A stretch of DNA of 64,000 nt from Coriaria nepalensis (Eukaryota; Streptophyta; Magnoliopsida; Cucurbitales; Coriariaceae). The notes beneath the pieces are model-generated. The model saw only the letters and a list, made by a program, of their open reading frames with translations, was not told where the DNA came from and made no database searches. The stretch covers positions 16,077,209-16,141,208 of the forward strand of contig CP114482.1 of NCBI GenBank assembly GCA_027186245.1. Reading direction: 5' to 3'. A program made the translations under genes and the position numbers. Shown piece after piece: positions 49,218 to 63,600 of this stretch (positions are counted from its first letter, which is position 1; each line of letters opens with the position of its first letter).

Positions 49218-50475
49218 TTAGCCTTAAAGTCATGTCACTGAGTCTCTTCTAGTCATTAAATCATTCTAAATTAATCCGAATGAATTCTATTTTTGCCCTT
49301 CAAACATTATTTTCTTACATAACCTTTAATTAATCTATTGAAGACAACAATGCATTATTTTACCATTAAAAAGCATATCACTTAGTGTTTTCATTCATTA
49401 AATTATTTGAAGGCACTTCGAACTAATTCTCTTTTTGCATTTAAAACGCGACTTTCATGCATAAATTACAATTGATCTATTGATGGCAACTATGCATTTT
49501 TTAGCCTTAAAGTCATATTTTTGCGTTTCTTTTAGTCAGTAAATAATTCTAAATCACTTCGAACGAAATTCGTCCTTTAAATATGACTTCCATGCATAAC
49601 TTGCAGTTGATCTATTATAGGCAACAATGCATTTGTTTAGCCTTAAAGTCATGTCACTGAGTCTATTCTAGTCATTAAATCATTCTAAATTAATTCGAAC
49701 GAGTTCTATTTTCGCCCTTCAAACATTATTTTCTTACATAACTTGCAATTAATCTACTGAATACAACAATGCATTATTTTAGCATTTAAAAGCATATCAC
49801 TTAGTCTTTTCAATCATTAAATTGTTTGAAGGCACTTCGAACCAATTCTATTTTTGTTTTTTAAACACGACTTTCATGCATAACTTGCACTTGATCTATT
49901 GATGGCAACTATGCATTTTTTTAGCCTTAAAGTCATATTTTTGCGTCTCTTTTAGTCAGTAAATAATTCTAAATCACTTCGAACGAAATTCGTCCTTTAA
50001 ATATGACTTCCATGCATAACTTGCAGTTGATCTATTATAGGCAACAATGCATTTGTTTAGCCTTAAAGTCATGTCACTGAGTCTCTTCGAGTCATTAAAT
50101 CATTCTAAATTAATTCGAATGAATTTTGTTTTCGCCCTTCCAACATTATTTTCTTACATAACTTAAAATTAATTTACTAAAGACAACAATGCATTATTTT
50201 AGCATTTAAAAGCATATCACTCAGTCTTTTCAATCATTAAATTGTTTGAAGGCACTTCGAACCAATTCTCTTTTTGTTTTTTAAACACGACTTTCATGCA
50301 TAACTTGCACTTAATCTATTGAAGGCAACTATTCATTTTTTAGCCTGAAAGTCATATTATTGCGTCTCTTTTAGTCATTAAATCATTCTAAATCACTTCG
50401 AACGAAATTCGGACTTTAAACATGACTTTCGTGCATAAATTGCAGTTGATCAATTGAACGCAACAATGCATTTGG
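49218..50475. repeat. 1258-bp near-perfect tandem duplication, copy 1
   Basis: From 49218 to 50204 I find no difference from 50476-51462. A single change (CATTTAAAAGC versus CATTAAAAAGC) precedes further identity to about 50273/51531. Shared marks are ATTAATCCGAATG, AACCTTTAATTAATC, AAATTATTTGAAGG, GCATAAATTACAATTG and CGAACGAGTTCTATTTTCG. Confidence 0.88.
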
Positions 50476-51733
50476 TCAGCCTTAAAGTCATGTCACTGAG
50501 TCTCTTCTAGTCATTAAATCATTCTAAATTAATCCGAATGAATTCTATTTTTGCCCTTCAAACATTATTTTCTTACATAACCTTTAATTAATCTATTGAA
50601 GACAACAATGCATTATTTTACCATTAAAAAGCATATCACTTAGTGTTTTCATTCATTAAATTATTTGAAGGCACTTCGAACTAATTCTCTTTTTGCATTT
50701 AAAACGCGACTTTCATGCATAAATTACAATTGATCTATTGATGGCAACTATGCATTTTTTAGCCTTAAAGTCATATTTTTGCGTTTCTTTTAGTCAGTAA
50801 ATAATTCTAAATCACTTCGAACGAAATTCGTCCTTTAAATATGACTTCCATGCATAACTTGCAGTTGATCTATTATAGGCAACAATGCATTTGTTTAGCC
50901 TTAAAGTCATGTCACTGAGTCTATTCTAGTCATTAAATCATTCTAAATTAATTCGAACGAGTTCTATTTTCGCCCTTCAAACATTATTTTCTTACATAAC
51001 TTGCAATTAATCTACTGAATACAACAATGCATTATTTTAGCATTTAAAAGCATATCACTTAGTCTTTTCAATCATTAAATTGTTTGAAGGCACTTCGAAC
51101 CAATTCTATTTTTGTTTTTTAAACACGACTTTCATGCATAACTTGCACTTGATCTATTGATGGCAACTATGCATTTTTTTAGCCTTAAAGTCATATTTTT
51201 GCGTCTCTTTTAGTCAGTAAATAATTCTAAATCACTTCGAACGAAATTCGTCCTTTAAATATGACTTCCATGCATAACTTGCAGTTGATCTATTATAGGC
51301 AACAATGCATTTGTTTAGCCTTAAAGTCATGTCACTGAGTCTCTTCGAGTCATTAAATCATTCTAAATTAATTCGAATGAATTTTGTTTTCGCCCTTCCA
51401 ACATTATTTTCTTACATAACTTAAAATTAATTTACTAAAGACAACAATGCATTATTTTAGCATTAAAAAGCATATCACTCAGTCTTTTCAATCATTAAAT
51501 TGTTTGAAGGCACTTCGAACCAATTCTCTTTTTGCATTTATAATGCGACTTTCATGCATAATTTGCAATTGATCTATTGATGGCAACTATGCATTTTTTT
51601 AGCCTTAAAGTCATACTTTTGCGTCTCTTTTATTCAGTAAATCGTTCTAAATCACTTCGAACGAAATTCGGCCTTTAAACATAACTTTCGTGCGTAACTT
51701 GCAGTTGATCAATTGAAGGCAACAATGCATTTG
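50476..51733. repeat. 1258-bp near-perfect tandem duplication, copy 2
   Basis: Second copy. Identity is lost after about 51531, where CTTTTTGCATTTATAATGCG replaces CTTTTTGTTTTTTAAACACG. With the 830-bp pair in array 1, this is one of the two longest practically identical pairs in the window. Confidence 0.85.
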
Positions 51734-52721
51734 GTCAGCCTTAAAGTCATGTCACTGAGTCTCTTCTAGTTATTAAATCATTCTAAATTAATCCGAATGA
51801 ATTCTATTTTTGCCCTTCAAACATTATTTTCTTACATAACTTGTAATTAATCTATTGAAGACAACAATGCATTATTTTACCATTAAAAAGCATATCACTT
51901 AGTGTTTTCATTCATTAAATTGTTTGAAGGCACTTCGAACTAATTCTCTTTTTGCATTTAAAACGCGACTTTCATGCATAAATTACAATTGATCTATTGA
52001 TGGCAACTATGCATTTTTTAGCCATAAAGTCATAGTTTTGCGTCTCTTTTAGTCAGTAAATAATTCTAAATCACTTCGAACGAAATTCGTCCTTTAAATA
52101 TGACTTCCATGCATAACTTGCAATTGATCTATTATAGTCAACAATGCATTTGTTTAGCCTTAAAGTCATGTCACTGAGTCTCTTCTAGTCATTAAATCAT
52201 TCTAAATTAATTCGAACGAATTCTATTTTCGCCCTTCGAACATTATTTTCTTACATTACTTGCAATTAATCTACTGAATACAACAATGCATTATTTTAGC
52301 ATTTGAAAGCATATCACTTAGTCTTTTCAATCATTAAATTGTTTGAAGGCACTTCGAACCAATTCTATTTCTGTTTTTTAAACACGACTTTCATGCATAA
52401 CTTGCACTTGATCTATTGAAGGCAACTATTCATTTTTTAGCCTTAAAGTCATATTTTTGCGTCTCTTTTAGTCAGTAAATCATTCTAAATCACTTCGTAT
52501 GAAATTCGGCATTTAAACATGACTTTCATGCATAACTTGCAATTGATCTATTATAGGCAACAATGCATTTGTTTAGCCTTAAAGTCATGTCACTGAGTCT
52601 CTTCTAGTCATTAAATCATTCTAAATTAATTCGAACGAATTCTATTTTCGCCCTTCGAACATTATTTTCTTACATAACTTGCAATTAATCTACTGAATAC
52701 AACAATGCATTATTTTAGCAT

Positions 52722-54072
52722 TAAAAAGCATATCACTCAGTGTTTTCATTCATTAAATTGTTTGGAGGCACTTCGAACCAATTCCCTTTTTGCATTTAAA
52801 ACGCGACTTTCATGCGTAACTTAGAATTGATCTATTGATGGCAACCATGCATTTTTTAGCCTTAAAGTCATATTTTTGCGTCTCTTTTAGTCAGTAAATC
52901 ATTCTAAATCACTTCGGATGAAATTCGGCATTTAAACATGACTTTCGTGCATAACTTGCAGTTGATCTATTATAGGCAACAATGCATTTGTTTAGCCTTA
53001 AAGTCATGTTACTGAGTCTCTTCTAGTCATTAAATCATTCTAAATTAATTCTAGCGAATTTTATTTTCGCCCTTCAAAAATTATTTTCTTACATAACTTG
53101 CAATGAATCTACTGAATACAACAATGCCTTATTTTAGCATTTAAAAGCATATCGCTCAGTCTTTTCAATCATTAAATTGTTTGAAGGCACTTCGAACCAA
53201 TTCTATTTTTGTTTTTTAAACACGACTTTCATGCATAACTTGCACTTAATCTATTGAAGGCAACTATTCATTTTTTAGCCTTAAAGTCATATTATTGCGT
53301 CTCTTTTAGTCATTAAATCATTCTAAATCACTTCGAACGAAATTCGGACTTTAAACATGACTTTCGTGCATAACTTGCAGTTGATCAATTGAAGGCAACA
53401 ATGCATTTGGTCAGCCTTAAAGTCATGTCACTGAGTCTCTTCTAGTCATTAAATCATTCTAAATTAATCCGAATGAATTCTATTTTTGCCCTTCAAACAT
53501 TATTTTCTTACATAACCTTTAATTAATCTATTGAAGACAACAATGCATTATTTTACCATTAAAGAGCATATCACTTAGTGTTTTCAATCATTAAATTGTC
53601 TGAAGGCACTTCGAACTAATTCTCTTTTTGCATTTAAAACGCGACTTTCATGCATAACTTACAATTGATCTATTGATGGCAACTATGCATTTTTTAGCCT
53701 TAAAGTCATATTTTTGCGTCTCTTTTAGTCAGTAAATCATTTTAAATCACTTCGTATGAAATTCGGCATTTAAACATGACTTTCATGCATAACTTGCAAT
53801 TGATCTATTATAGGCAACAATGCATTTGTTTAGCCTTAAAGTCATGTCACTGAGTCTCTTCTAGTCATTAAATCATTCCAAATTAATTCGAACGAATTCT
53901 ATTTTCGCCCTTCGAACATTATTTTCTTACATAACTTGCAATTAATCTACTGAATACAACAATGCATTATTTTAGCATTAAAAACCATATCACTCAGTGT
54001 TTTCATTCATTAAATTGTTTGGAGGCACTTCGAACCAATTCTCTTTTTGCATTTAAAACGCGACTTTCATGC
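52722..54072. repeat. Duplicate with 5872-bp offset, copy 2
   Basis: Partner of about 46850-48200, with private changes such as GCAATGAATCTACTG (53100) and CATATCGCTCAG (53147). Confidence 0.8.
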
Positions 54073-54376
54073 ATAACTTGGAATTGATCTATTGATGGCA
54101 ACCATGCATTTTTTTAGCCTTAAAGTCATATTTTTGCGTCTCTTTTAGTCAGTAAATAATTCTAAATCACTTCGAACGAAATTTGTCCTTTAAATATGAC
54201 TTCCATGCATAACTTGCAGTTGATCTATTATAGGCAACAATGCATTTGTTTAGCCTTAAAGTCATGTCACTGAGTCTCTTCTAGTCATTAAATCATTCTT
54301 AATTAATTCGAACGAATTCTATTTTCGCCCTTCGAACATTGTTTTCTTACATAACTTGCAATTAATCTACAGAATA

Positions 54377-54391
54377 CAACAAATTTTAGCA
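54377..54391 (+). other. 6-bp deletion in a beta monomer
   Basis: ACAACAAATTTTAGC replaces the usual ACAACAATGCATTATTTTAGC, with TGCATT lost. This removes the ATGCAT site and makes the unit 413 bp, the only such length in the array. Confidence 0.88.
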
Positions 54392-54628
54392 TTTGAAAGC
54401 ATATCACTCAGTCTTTTGAATCATTAAATTGTTTGAAGGCAGTTCGAACCAATTCTATTTTTGTTTTTTAAACACGACTTTCATGCATAACTTGCACTTG
54501 ATCTATTGAAGGCAACTATTCATTTTTCAGCTTTAAAGTCATATTATAGCCTCTCTTTTAGTCAGTAAATAATTCGAAATCACTTCGAATGAAATTCGGC
54601 CTTTAAACATGACTTTCGTGCATAACTT

Positions 54629-57600
54629 GCATTTGATCTTTTGAAGGCAACAATGCATTTGTTTAGCCTTAAAGTCATGTCACTGAGTCTCTTCTAGTCA
54701 TTAAATCATTCTAAATTAATTCGAATGAATTCTATTTTTGCCCTTCAAAGATTATTTTCTTACATAACTTGTGATTAATCTACCAAAGATAACAATGCAT
54801 TATTTTAGCATTAAAAAGCATATCACTCAGTCTTTTCATTCATTAAATTGTTTGGAGGCACTTCGAACCAATTCTCTTTTTGCATTTAAAACGCGACTTT
54901 CATGCATCACTTGGAATTGATCTATTGATGGCAACCATGCATTTTTTAGCCATAAAGTCATAGTTTTGCGTCTCTTTTAGTCAGTAAATAATTCTAAATG
55001 ACTTCGAACGAAATTCGTCCTTTAAATATGACTTCCATGCATAACTTGCAGTTGATCTATTATAGGCAACAATGCATTTGTTTAGCCTTAAAGTCATGTC
55101 ACTGAGTCTCTTCTTGTCATTAAATCATTCTAACTTAATTCTAGCGAATTTTATTTTCGCCCTTCAAAAATTATTTTCTTACATAACTTGCAATTAATCT
55201 ACTGAATACAATAATGCCTTATTTTAGCATTTAAAAGCCTATCACTCAGTCTTTTCAATCATTAAATTGTTTGAAGGCACTTCGAACCAATTCTATTTTT
55301 GTTTTTTAAACACGACTTTCATGCATAACTTGCACTTGATCTATTGATGGCAACTATGCATTTTTGTAGCCTAAAAGTCATATTTTTGCGTCTCTTTTAG
55401 TCAATAAATAATTCTAAATCACTTCGAACGAAATTCGTCCTTTAAATATGACTTTCGTGCATAACTTGCAGTTGATCTATTATAGGCAACAATGCATTTT
55501 TTTAGCCTTAAAGTCATGTCACTAAGTTTTTTCTAGTCATTAAATCATTCTAAATTAATTCGAACGAATTCTATTTTCGCCCTTCAAACATTATTTTCTT
55601 ACATAACTTAAAATTAATTTACTAAAGACAGCAATGCATTATTTTAGCATTAAAAAGCATATCACTCAGTCTTTTCAATCATTAAATTGTTTGAAGGCAC
55701 TTCGAACCAATTCTATTTTTGTTTTTAAAACACGACTTTCATGCATAACTTGCACTTGATCTATTGAAGGCAACTATTCATTTTTTGGCTTTAAAGTCAT
55801 ATTTTTGCGTCTCTTTTAGTCAGTAAATCATTCTAAATCACTTCGTATGAAATACGGCATTTAAACATGACTTTCATGCATCACTTGCAATTGATCTATT
55901 ATAGGCAACAATGCATTTGTTTAGCCTTAAAGTCATGTCACTGAGTCTCTTCTAGTCATTAAATCATTCTAAATTAATTCGAACGAATTCTATTTTTGCC
56001 CTTCGAACATTATTTTCTTACATAACTTGCAATTAATCTACTGAATACAACAATGCATTATTTTAGCATTAAAAAGCATATCACTCAGTGTTTTCAATCA
56101 TTACATTGTTTAAAGGCACTTCGAACGAATTCTCTTTTTGCATTTAAAACCCGACTTTCATGCATAACTTGCAATTGATCTATTGATGGCAACTATGCAT
56201 TTTTTTAGCCTTAAAGTCATATTTTTGCGTCTCTTTTAGTCAGTAAATAATTCTAAATGACTTCGAACGAAATTCGTCCTTTAAATATGACTTCCATGCA
56301 TAACTTGCAGTTGATCTATTATAGGCGACAATGCACTTGTTTAGCCTTAAAGTCATGTCACTAAGTCTCTTCTAGTCATTAAATCATTCTAAATTAATTC
56401 GAACGAATTCTATTTTCGCCCTTCGAACATTATTTTCTTACATAACTTGCAATTAATCTACTGAATACAACAATGCATTATTTTAGCATTAAAAAGCATA
56501 TCACTCAGTGTTTTCAATCATTACATTGTTTAAAGGCACTTCGAACGAATTCTCTTTTTGCATTTAAAACACGACTTTCATGCATAACTTGCAGTTGATC
56601 TATTGAAGGCAACTATTCATTTTTTAGCTTTAAAGTCATATTATTGCGTCTCTTTTAGTCAGTAAATAATTCTAAATCACTTCGAACGAAATTCGGCCTT
56701 TAAACATGACTTTCGTGCATAACTTGCATTTGATCTTTTGAAGGCAACAATGCATTTGTTTAGCCTTAAAGTCATGTCACTGAGTCTCTTCTAGTCATTA
56801 AATCATTCTAAATTAATTCGAATGAATTCTATTTTTGCCCTTCAAAGATTATTTTCTTACATAACTTGTGATTAATCTACCAAAGACAACAATGCATTAT
56901 TTTAGCATTAAAAAGCATATCACTCAGTCTTTTCAATCATTAAATTGTTTGAAGGCACTTCGAACCAATTCTATTTTTGTTTTTAAAACACGACTTTCAT
57001 GCATAACTTGCACTTGATCTATTGAAGGCAACTATTCATTTTTTAGCTTTAAAGTCATATTTTTGCGTCTCTTTTAGTCAGTAAATCATTCTAAATTACT
57101 TTGTAGGAAATTCTGCATTTAAACATGACTTTCATGCATAACTTGCTATTGATCTATTATAGGCAACAATGCATTTGTTTAGCCTTAAAGTCATGTCACT
57201 GAGTCTCTTCTAGTCATTAAATCATTCTTAATTAATTCGAACGAATTCTATTTTCACCATTCGAACATTATTTTCTTACATAACCTACAATTAATCTACC
57301 GAATACAACAATGCATTATTTTAGCATTTGAAAGCATATCACTCAGTCTTTTGAATCATTAAATTGTTTGAAGGGACTTCGAACCAATTCTATTTTTGTT
57401 TTTTCAACACGACTTTCATGCATAACTTCCACTTGATCTATTGAAGGCAACTATTCATTTTTTAGCCTTAAAGTCATATTTTTGTGTCTCTTTTTGTCAG
57501 TAAATCATTCTAAATCACTTCGTATGAAATTCGGCATTTAAACATGACTTTCATGCATAACTTGCAATTGATCTATTATAGGCAACAATGCATTTGTTTA

Positions 57601-60600
57601 GCCTTAAAGTCATGTCACTGAGTCTCTTCTAGTAATTAAATCATTCTAAATTAATTCGAATGAATTCTATTTTTCCCCTTCAAACATTATTTCCTTACAT
57701 AACTTGTAATTAATCTATTGAAGACAACAATGCATTATTTTACCATTAAAAAGCATATCACTCAGTGTTTTCATTCATTAAATTGTTTGGAAGCACTGCG
57801 AACCAATTCTCTTTTTGGATTTAAAACGCAACTTTCATGCATAACTTGGAATTGATCTATTGATGGCAACTATGCATTTTTTAGCCATAAAGTCATAGTT
57901 TTGCGTCTCTTTTAGTCAGTAAATCATTCTAAATCACTTCGGATGAAATTCGGCATTTAAACATGACTTTCGTGCATAACTTGCAGTTGATCTATTATAG
58001 GCAACAATGCATTTGTTTAGCCTTAAAGTCATGTCACTGAGTCTCTTCTAGTCATTAAATCATTCTAAATTAATTCGAACGAATTCTATTTTCGCCCTTC
58101 GAACATTATTTTCTTACATAACTTGCAATTAATCTACTGAAGACAAAAATGCATTATTTTAGCATTAAAAAGCATATCACTCAGTCTTTTCAATCATTAA
58201 ATTGTTTGAAGGCACTTCGAACCAATTCTCTTTTTGCATTTAAAACACGACTTTCATGCATAACTTGCAGTTGATCTATTGAAGGCAACTATTCATCTTT
58301 TAGCCTTAAAGTCATATTATTGCGTCTCTTTAAGTCAGTAAATAATTCTAAATCACTTCGAACAAAATTCGTCCTTTAAACATGAGTTTTGTGCATAACT
58401 TGCAGTTGATCTATTATAGGCAACAATGCATTTGTTTAGCCTTAAAGTCATGTCACTGAGTCTCTTCTAGTAATTAAATCATTCTAAATTAATTCGAATG
58501 AATTCTATTTTTGCCCTTCAAACATTATTTTCTTACATAACTTGTAATTAATCTATTCAAGGCAACAATGCATTATTTTACCATTAAAAAGCATATCACT
58601 CAGTGTTTTCAATCACTAAATTGTTTGAAGGCACTTCGAACCAATTCTATTTTTGTTTTTTAAACATGACTTTCATGCATAACTTGCACTTATTCTATTG
58701 AAGGCAACTATTCATTTTTTAGCCTTAAAGTCATATTATTGCGTCTCTTTTAGTCATTAAATCATTCTAAATCACTTCGAACGAAATTCGGACTTTAAAC
58801 ATGACTTTCGTGCATAACTTGCAATTGATCTATGATAGGCAACAATGCATTTGTTTAGCCTTCAAGTCATGTCACTGAGTCTCTTCTAGTCATTAAATCA
58901 TTCTAAATTAATTCGAACGAATTCTATTTTCGCCCTTCGAACATTATTTTCTTACATAACTTGCAATTAATCTACTGAATACAACAATGCATTATTTTAG
59001 CATTTGAAAGTATGGCACTCAGTCTTTTCAATCATTAAATTGTTTGAAGGCCCTTCGAACAAATTCTACTTTTGTTTTTTAAACACGACTTTCATGCACA
59101 ACTTGCACTTGATCTATCGAAGGCAACTATTCATTTTTTTAGGCTTAAAGTCATATTTTTGCGTCTCTTTTAGTCAGTAAATCATTCTAAATCACTTCGT
59201 ATAAAATTCAGCATTTAAACATGACTTTCATGCATAACTTGCAATTGATCTATTATAGGCAACAATGCATTTGTTTAGCCTTAAAGTCATGTCACTGAGT
59301 CTCTTCTAGTAATTAAATCATTCTAAATTAATTCGAAATGAATTCTATTTTTGCCCTTCAAACATTATTTTCTTACATAACTTGTAATTAATCTATTGAA
59401 GACAACAATGCATTATTTTAGCATTAAAAAGCATATCACTCAGTGTTTTCACTCATTAAATTGTTTAAAGGCACTTCAAACCAATTCGCTTTTTGCATTT
59501 AAAGCGCGACTTTCATGCATAACTTGGAATTGATCTATTGATGGCAACTATGCATTTTTTAGCCATAAAGTCATTGTTTTGCGTCTCTTTTAGTCAGTAA
59601 ATCATTCTAAATCGCTTCGGATGAAATTCGGCATTTAAACATGACTTTCATGCATAACTTGCAATTGATCTATTATAGGCAACAATGCATTTGTTTAGCC
59701 TTAAAGTCATGTCACTCAGTCTCTTCTAGTAATTAAATCATTCTAAATTAATTCGAACGAATTCTATTTTCGCCCTTCGAACATTATTTTCTTACATAAC
59801 TTGCAATTAATCTACTGAATACAACAATGCATTATTTTAGCATTAAAAAGCTTATCACTCAGTGTTTTCAATCATTACATTGTTGAAAGGCACTTCGAAC
59901 GAATTCTCTTTTTGCATTTAAAACCCCACTTTCATGCATAACTTGCAATTGATCTATTGAAGGCAACTATTTATCTTTTAGCCTTAAAGTCATATTATTG
60001 CGTCTCTTTAACTCAGTAAATAATTCTAAATCACTTCGAACAAAATTCGTCCTTTAAACATGACTTTTGTGCATAACTTGGAGTTGATCTATTATAGCCA
60101 ACAATGCATTTGTTTAGCCTTAAAGTCATGTCACTGAGTCTCTTCTAGTCATTAAATCATTCCAAATTAATTCGAACGAATTCTATTTTCGCCCTTCGAA
60201 CATTATTTTCTTACATAACTTGCAATTAATCTACTGAATACAACAATGCATTATTTTAGCATTTAAAAGCATATCACTCAGTCTTTTCAATCATTAAATT
60301 GTTTGAAGGCACTTCGAACCAATTCTATTTTGGTTTTTTAAACACGACTTTCATGCATAACTTGCACTTGATCTATTGATGGCAACTATTCATTTTTTTA
60401 GCCTTAAAGTCATATTTTTGCGTCTCTTTTAGTCAGTAAATAATTCTAAATCACTTCTAACGAAATTCCTTCTTTAAATATGACTTCCATGCATAACTTG
60501 CAGTTGATCTATTATAGGCAAAAATGCATTTGTTTAGCCTTAAAGTCATGTCACTGAGTCTCTTCTAGTCATTAAATCATTCTAAATTAATTCGAACGAA

Positions 60601-63600
60601 TTCTGTTTTCGCCCTTCCAACATTATTTTCTTACATAACTTAAAATTAATCTACTAAAGAGAACAATGCATTATTTTAGCATTAAAAAGCATATCACACA
60701 GTCTTTTCAATCATTAAATTGTTTGAAGGCACTTCGAACCAATTCTATTTTTGTTTTTAAAAGACGACTTTCATGCATAACTTGCACTTGATCTATTGAA
60801 GGCAACTATTCATTTTTTAGCTTTAAAGTCATATTTTTGCATCTCTTTTAGTCAGTAAATCATTCTAAATCACTTCGTATGAAATTCAGCATTTAAACAT
60901 GACTTTCATGCATAACTTGAGATTGATCTATTATAGGCAACAATGCATTTGTTTAGCCTTAAAGTCATGTCACTGAGTCTCGTCTAGTCATTAAATCATT
61001 CTGAATTAATTCGAACGAATTCTATTTTCGCCCTTCGAACATTATTTTCTTACATAACTTGCAATTAATATACTGAATACAACAATGCATTATTTTAGCA
61101 TTTGAAAGCATATCACTCAATCTTTTCAATCATTAAATTGTTTGAAGGCACTTCGAACCAATTCTATTTTTGTTTTTTAAACACGACTTTCATGCATAAC
61201 TTGCACTTGATCTATTGAAGGCAACTATTCATTTTTTAGCCTTAAAGTCATATTTTTGAGTCTCTTTTAGTCAGTAAATCATTCTAAATCACTTCGTATG
61301 AAATTCGGCATTTAAACATGACTTTCATGCATAACTTGCAATTGATCTATTATAGGCAACAATGCATTTGTTTATCCTTAAAGTCATGTCACTGAGTCTC
61401 TTCTAGTAATTAAATCATTCTAAATTAATTCGAATGAATTCTATTTTTGCCCTTCAAACATTATTTTCTTACATAACTTGTAATTAATCTATTGAAGACG
61501 ACAATGCATTATTTTACCATTAAAAAGCATATCACTCAGTGTTTTCATTCATTAAATTGTTTGAAGGCACTTCGAACCAATTCTATTTTTGTTTTTTAAG
61601 CACGACTTTCATGCATAACTTGCACTTGATCTATTGAAGGCAACTATTCATCTTTTAGCCTTAAAGTCATATTATTGCGTCTCTTTAAGTCAGTAAATAA
61701 TTCTAAATCACTTCGAACAAAATTCGTCCTTTAAACATGACTTTCGTTTATAACTTGCAATCGATCTATTATAGGCAACAATGCATTTGTTTATCCTTAA
61801 AGTCATGTCACTGAGTCTCTTCTAGTAATTAAATCATTCTAAATTAATTCGAATGAATTCTATTTTTGCCCTTCAAACATTATTTTCTTACATAACTTGT
61901 AATTAATCTATTCAAGACAACAATGCATTATTTTACCATTAAAAAGCATACCACTCAGTGTTTTCAATCATTAAATTGTTGGAAGGCACTTCGAACCAAT
62001 TTTATTTTTGTTTTTTAAACGCGACTTTCATGCATAACTTGCACTTAATCTATTGAAGGCAACTATTCATTTTTTAGCCTTAAAGTCATATTATTGCGTC
62101 TCTTTTAGTCACTAAATCATTCTAAATCACTTCGAACGAAATTCGGACTTTAAACATGAGTTTCGTGCATAACTTGCAGTTGATCTATTGAAGGCAACAA
62201 TGCATTTGTTTAGCCTTAAAGTCATGTCACTGAGTCTCTTCTAGTCATTAAATCATTCTAAATTAATTCGAACGAATTCTATTTTCGCCCTTCGAACATT
62301 ATTTTCTTATATAACATGCAATTAGTCCACTAAATACAACAATGCATTATTTTAGCATTTAAAAGCATATCACCAAGTCTTTTCAATCATTAAATTGTTT
62401 GAAGGCACTCCGAACCTATTCTATTTTTGTATTTAAAACACGACTTTCATGCATAACTTGCAGTTGATCTATTGAAGGCAACTATTCATTTTTTATCCTT
62501 AAAGTCATATGATTGTGTCTCTTTTAGTCAGTAAATAATTCTAAATCACTTCGAACGAAATTCGGCCTTTAAACATGACTTTCGTGCATAACCCGCAATT
62601 GATCTATTATAGGCAACAATGGATTTGTTTAGCCTTAAAGTCATGTCACTGAGTCTCTTCTAGTCATTAAATCATTCTAAATTAATTCGAACGAATTCTA
62701 TTTTCGCCCTTCGAACATTATTTTCTTACATAACTTGCAATTAATCTACTGAATACAACAATGCATTATTTTAGTATTAAAAAGCATATCACTTAGTGTT
62801 TTCAATCATTACATTGTTTGAAGGCACTTCGAACCAATTCTCTTTTTGCATTTAAAATGCGACTTTCATGCATAACTTGCAATTGATCTATTGATGGCAA
62901 CTATGCATTTTTTAGCCATAATGTCATAGTTTTGCGTCTCTTTTAGTCAGTAAATCATTCTAAATGACTTCGTATGAAATTCGGCATTTAAACATGACTT
63001 TCGTTTATAACTTGCAATTGATCTATTATAGGCAACAATGCATTTGTTTAGCCTTAGAGTCATGTCACTGAGTATCTTCTAGTCATTAAATCATTCTAAA
63101 TTCATTCGAACGAATTCTATTTTCGCCCTTCGAACATTATTTTCTTATATAACTTGCAATTAATCTACTAAATACAACAATGCATTATTTTAGCATTTAA
63201 AAGCATATCACTCAGTCTTTTCAATCATTAGATTGTTTGAAGGCACTTCGAACCTATTCTATTTTTGTATTTAAAACACGACTTTCATGCATAACTTGCA
63301 CTTGATCAATTGAAGGCAACTATTCAATTTTTAGCCTTAAAGTCATATTATTGCGTCTCTTTAAGTCAATAAATAATTCTAAATCACTTCGAACGAAATT
63401 CGTCTTTTAAACATGACTTTTGTGCGTAACTTGCAGTTGTTCGATTATAGGCAACAATGCATTTGTTTAGCCTTAAAGTCATGTCACTGAGTCTCTTCTA
63501 GTCATTAAATCATTCTAAATTAATTCGAATGAATTCTATTTTTGCCCTTCAAACAATATTTTCTTACATAACTTGTAATTAATCTATTGAAGACAACAAT

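Larger units (their letters stand above)
46646..54628. repeat. Array-2 block 7 (19 units)
   Basis: Alpha starts: 46646 (440-bp unit), 47086, 47505, 47924, 48344, 48764, 49184, 49603, 50023, 50442, 50861, 51281, 51701, 52120, 52539, 52958, 53377, 53796, 54216 (413-bp unit). GCATTTGGTCAGCC alphas occur at 47505, 50442, 51701 and 53377. The gamma end ACGAAATTCGTCCTTTAAAT with ATGACTTCCATGC is typical of this block. Confidence 0.9.
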
